Assembly (NCBI GenBank): GCA_018670825.1
Contig: JABHIW010000049.1
Span: 1-33,403 of the forward strand
Origin: Candidatus Scalindua sp.
Lineage (GTDB): Bacteria > Planctomycetota > Brocadiia > Brocadiales > Scalinduaceae
Direction: 5' to 3'
DNA length: 33,403 nucleotides
Part shown: piece by piece, positions 32,403 to 33,403 of the stretch
How positions within the stretch are numbered: position 1 is the first letter of the stretch
Layout: every line of letters starts with the position of its first letter
The notes under the pieces: generated by a model
What the model was told of the DNA's origin: nothing
Databases searched by the model: none
What the model saw: only the letters and a program-made list of their open reading frames with translations
Translations under genes and position numbers: made by a program

Positions 32403-33403
32403 ATGAAGAAGACTTATTTGTTCACACCGGGCCCCACTCAGATACCACCAGAAGTCGTTCTGGCAGAAGCAAGCCCGATGATTCACCACAGAACTTCTGA
32501 ATTTTCAGATATATTCGCAAATGTGTCGGAAGATTTAAAATATGTTTTCCAGACTAAGGATGGCGAGGTATTTACTTTCGCATCTTCCGGTACAGGCGGA
32601 ATGGAGGCATGTGTGGTTAATTCCGTTTCCCGTGGAGATAAAGCCATCGTGATAAGTGGCGGCAAATTTGGGGAAAGATGGGCGCAAATTTGCGAAACCT
32701 ATGGTGTAAACGTGGTAAAGATTGACGTAGAAAACGGAAAGGCTGTAAAACCGGAAGATCTGGATGAAACTATAAAAAAGGAAGATGGTGTAAAGGCAGT
32801 ATTCACTACATTAAGTGAAACTTCAACCGGTGTCGTCCATGATATTGAGGCGATAGCAAAGGTTGTTAAAGGTCATAACTTATTGTTGATCGTGGACGGA
32901 ATTTCTGGAATTGGAGTTCAGCCATTTAAGATGGATGACTGGGGTATTGACATTGCCGTTACCGGTTCTCAAAAGGGATTTATGCTACCTCCCGGGCTGT
33001 CATTTGTGTGTGTCGCGAAGAGTGCATGGGAATCAATTGAGAAGTCAGATTTACCAAAGTACTACTGGAATTTTAAGAAGATGCAAAAGGCGCTAAGCAA
33101 CAAGACTACAGCATATACACCTGCAATCTCTCTCATAATGGCAGCAGGCAAGTCTATTGAAATGATCAAGAGTGAGGGTATTGAGAATGTGTGGTCCAGG
33201 CATGCAAGGCTGGCTAATGCAACAAGAGAAGGAGCTAAGGCTCTCGGTCTTGAACTCTTTGCGGGTGATGACTCAGGGAATGTTCTAACATCCATCAAGA
33301 TTCCGGACGGAGTAACCTTTGACGCCGGTATCAAGAAGCTGAGGGATGAAACCGGGGTAACAATAGCAGGAGGTCAGGACGAACTAAAAGGTAAGATGTT
33401 CAG
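32403..33403 (+). CDS. Class V PLP aminotransferase (serine/alanine-glyoxylate type), 3'-truncated
   Basis: This is a PLP-dependent aminotransferase of the alanine/serine-glyoxylate, phosphoserine-aminotransferase-like group. TPGPTQIPPEVVLA starts the family pattern. SSGTGGMEA binds the cofactor phosphate, LLIVDGISGIG gives Asp165 and TGSQKGFMLPPGLSF gives Schiff-base Lys191. 333 codons are visible; the end lies beyond the window (family ~380). AAGGG precedes the ATG. In related genomes such genes often neighbour serA and serve serine synthesis; that is inference. The exact substrate cannot be decided from sequence. Confidence 0.92.
   Translation, partial: MKKTYLFTPGPTQIPPEVVLAEASPMIHHRTSEFSDIFANVSEDLKYVFQTKDGEVFTFASSGTGGMEACVVNSVSRGDKAIVISGGKFGERWAQICETYGVNVVKIDVENGKAVKPEDLDETIKKEDGVKAVFTTLSETSTGVVHDIEAIAKVVKGHNLLLIVDGISGIGVQPFKMDDWGIDIAVTGSQKGFMLPPGLSFVCVAKSAWESIEKSDLPKYYWNFKKMQKALSNKTTAYTPAISLIMAAGKSIEMIKSEGIENVWSRHARLANATREGAKALGLELFAGDDSGNVLTSIKIPDGVTFDAGIKKLRDETGVTIAGGQDELKGKMF

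Noticed and set aside
1-33403. CRISPR arrays, rRNA and tRNA genes
   Set aside because: No regularly spaced repeats, rRNA-like sequence or cloverleaf-type sequence was recognised on either strand by eye.

Overview
The window reads as a stretch of chromosome from a moderately AT-rich Gram-negative bacterium. I infer a Planctomycetota member, plausibly an anammox-type Brocadiales/Scalindua relative. The inference rests on overall composition, a SWIB-domain protein, a membrane-bound CxxCH (DUF3365-type) haem protein, TTG starts and the style of the sensor kinases. No rRNA, tRNA or CRISPR was seen, so the taxonomy is inference only.

Layout. (1) 1-5396, minus strand: a compact core operon in the order prs - rplY(ctc) - pth - rpsF - ssb - rpsR - rplI - dnaB, with dnaB running off the left edge. 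(2) 5865-7190, plus: a promoter, an MgtC/SapB membrane protein and a small exported coiled-coil protein. (3) 7382-10413, minus: the TldE/PmbA and TldD pair. (4) 10462-10957: a frameshifted GxxExxY gene between perfect 20-bp inverted repeats. (5) 10993-11715, minus: a membrane-anchored mono-haem DUF3365 protein.

(6) 11943-19199 is an accessory segment bounded by two near-identical 28-bp direct repeats. It carries a SWIB protein, a GC-richer class III adenylate cyclase, a 24-bp perfect inverted repeat, a three-gene unit (DUF6172, VF530 DNA-binding protein, and a zinc-ribbon SDR lacking the catalytic Ser and Tyr), a methyltransferase, a C39-like cysteine-protease-fold protein and, on the minus strand, an RhlE-type DEAD-box helicase. 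Several gene junctions carry hairpins or TAACAAA-type motifs that faintly resemble integron attC sites. (7) 19275-24325 looks like a defence/plasticity region: an AIPR abortive-infection gene interrupted by an in-frame TAA, a decayed copy of the dinG 3' end, a RelE/ParE-Phd-like toxin-antitoxin pair, and intact dinG.

(8) 24476-29991, plus: a ferredoxin-thioredoxin-reductase-like Fe-S protein, then a signalling cluster made of an orphan periplasmic binding protein, a HAMP-PAS-PAS-HisKA_2 kinase and a REC-kinase-REC hybrid. (9) 30049-31948, minus: a TPR/thioredoxin-fold exported protein whose CxxC has become NxxC, and trpC. (10) 31949-33403: an intergenic region with a 157-bp MITE-like element carrying terminal inverted repeats and an 8-bp target duplication, then a class V aminotransferase that runs off the right edge.

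The most notable items are the duplicated dinG 3' end around the toxin-antitoxin pair, the broken AIPR gene, the DUF6172-VF530-degenerate-SDR unit, the MITE at 32202-32358 and the repeat-bounded accessory segment. All functional statements come from reading motifs by eye; no database search was possible.
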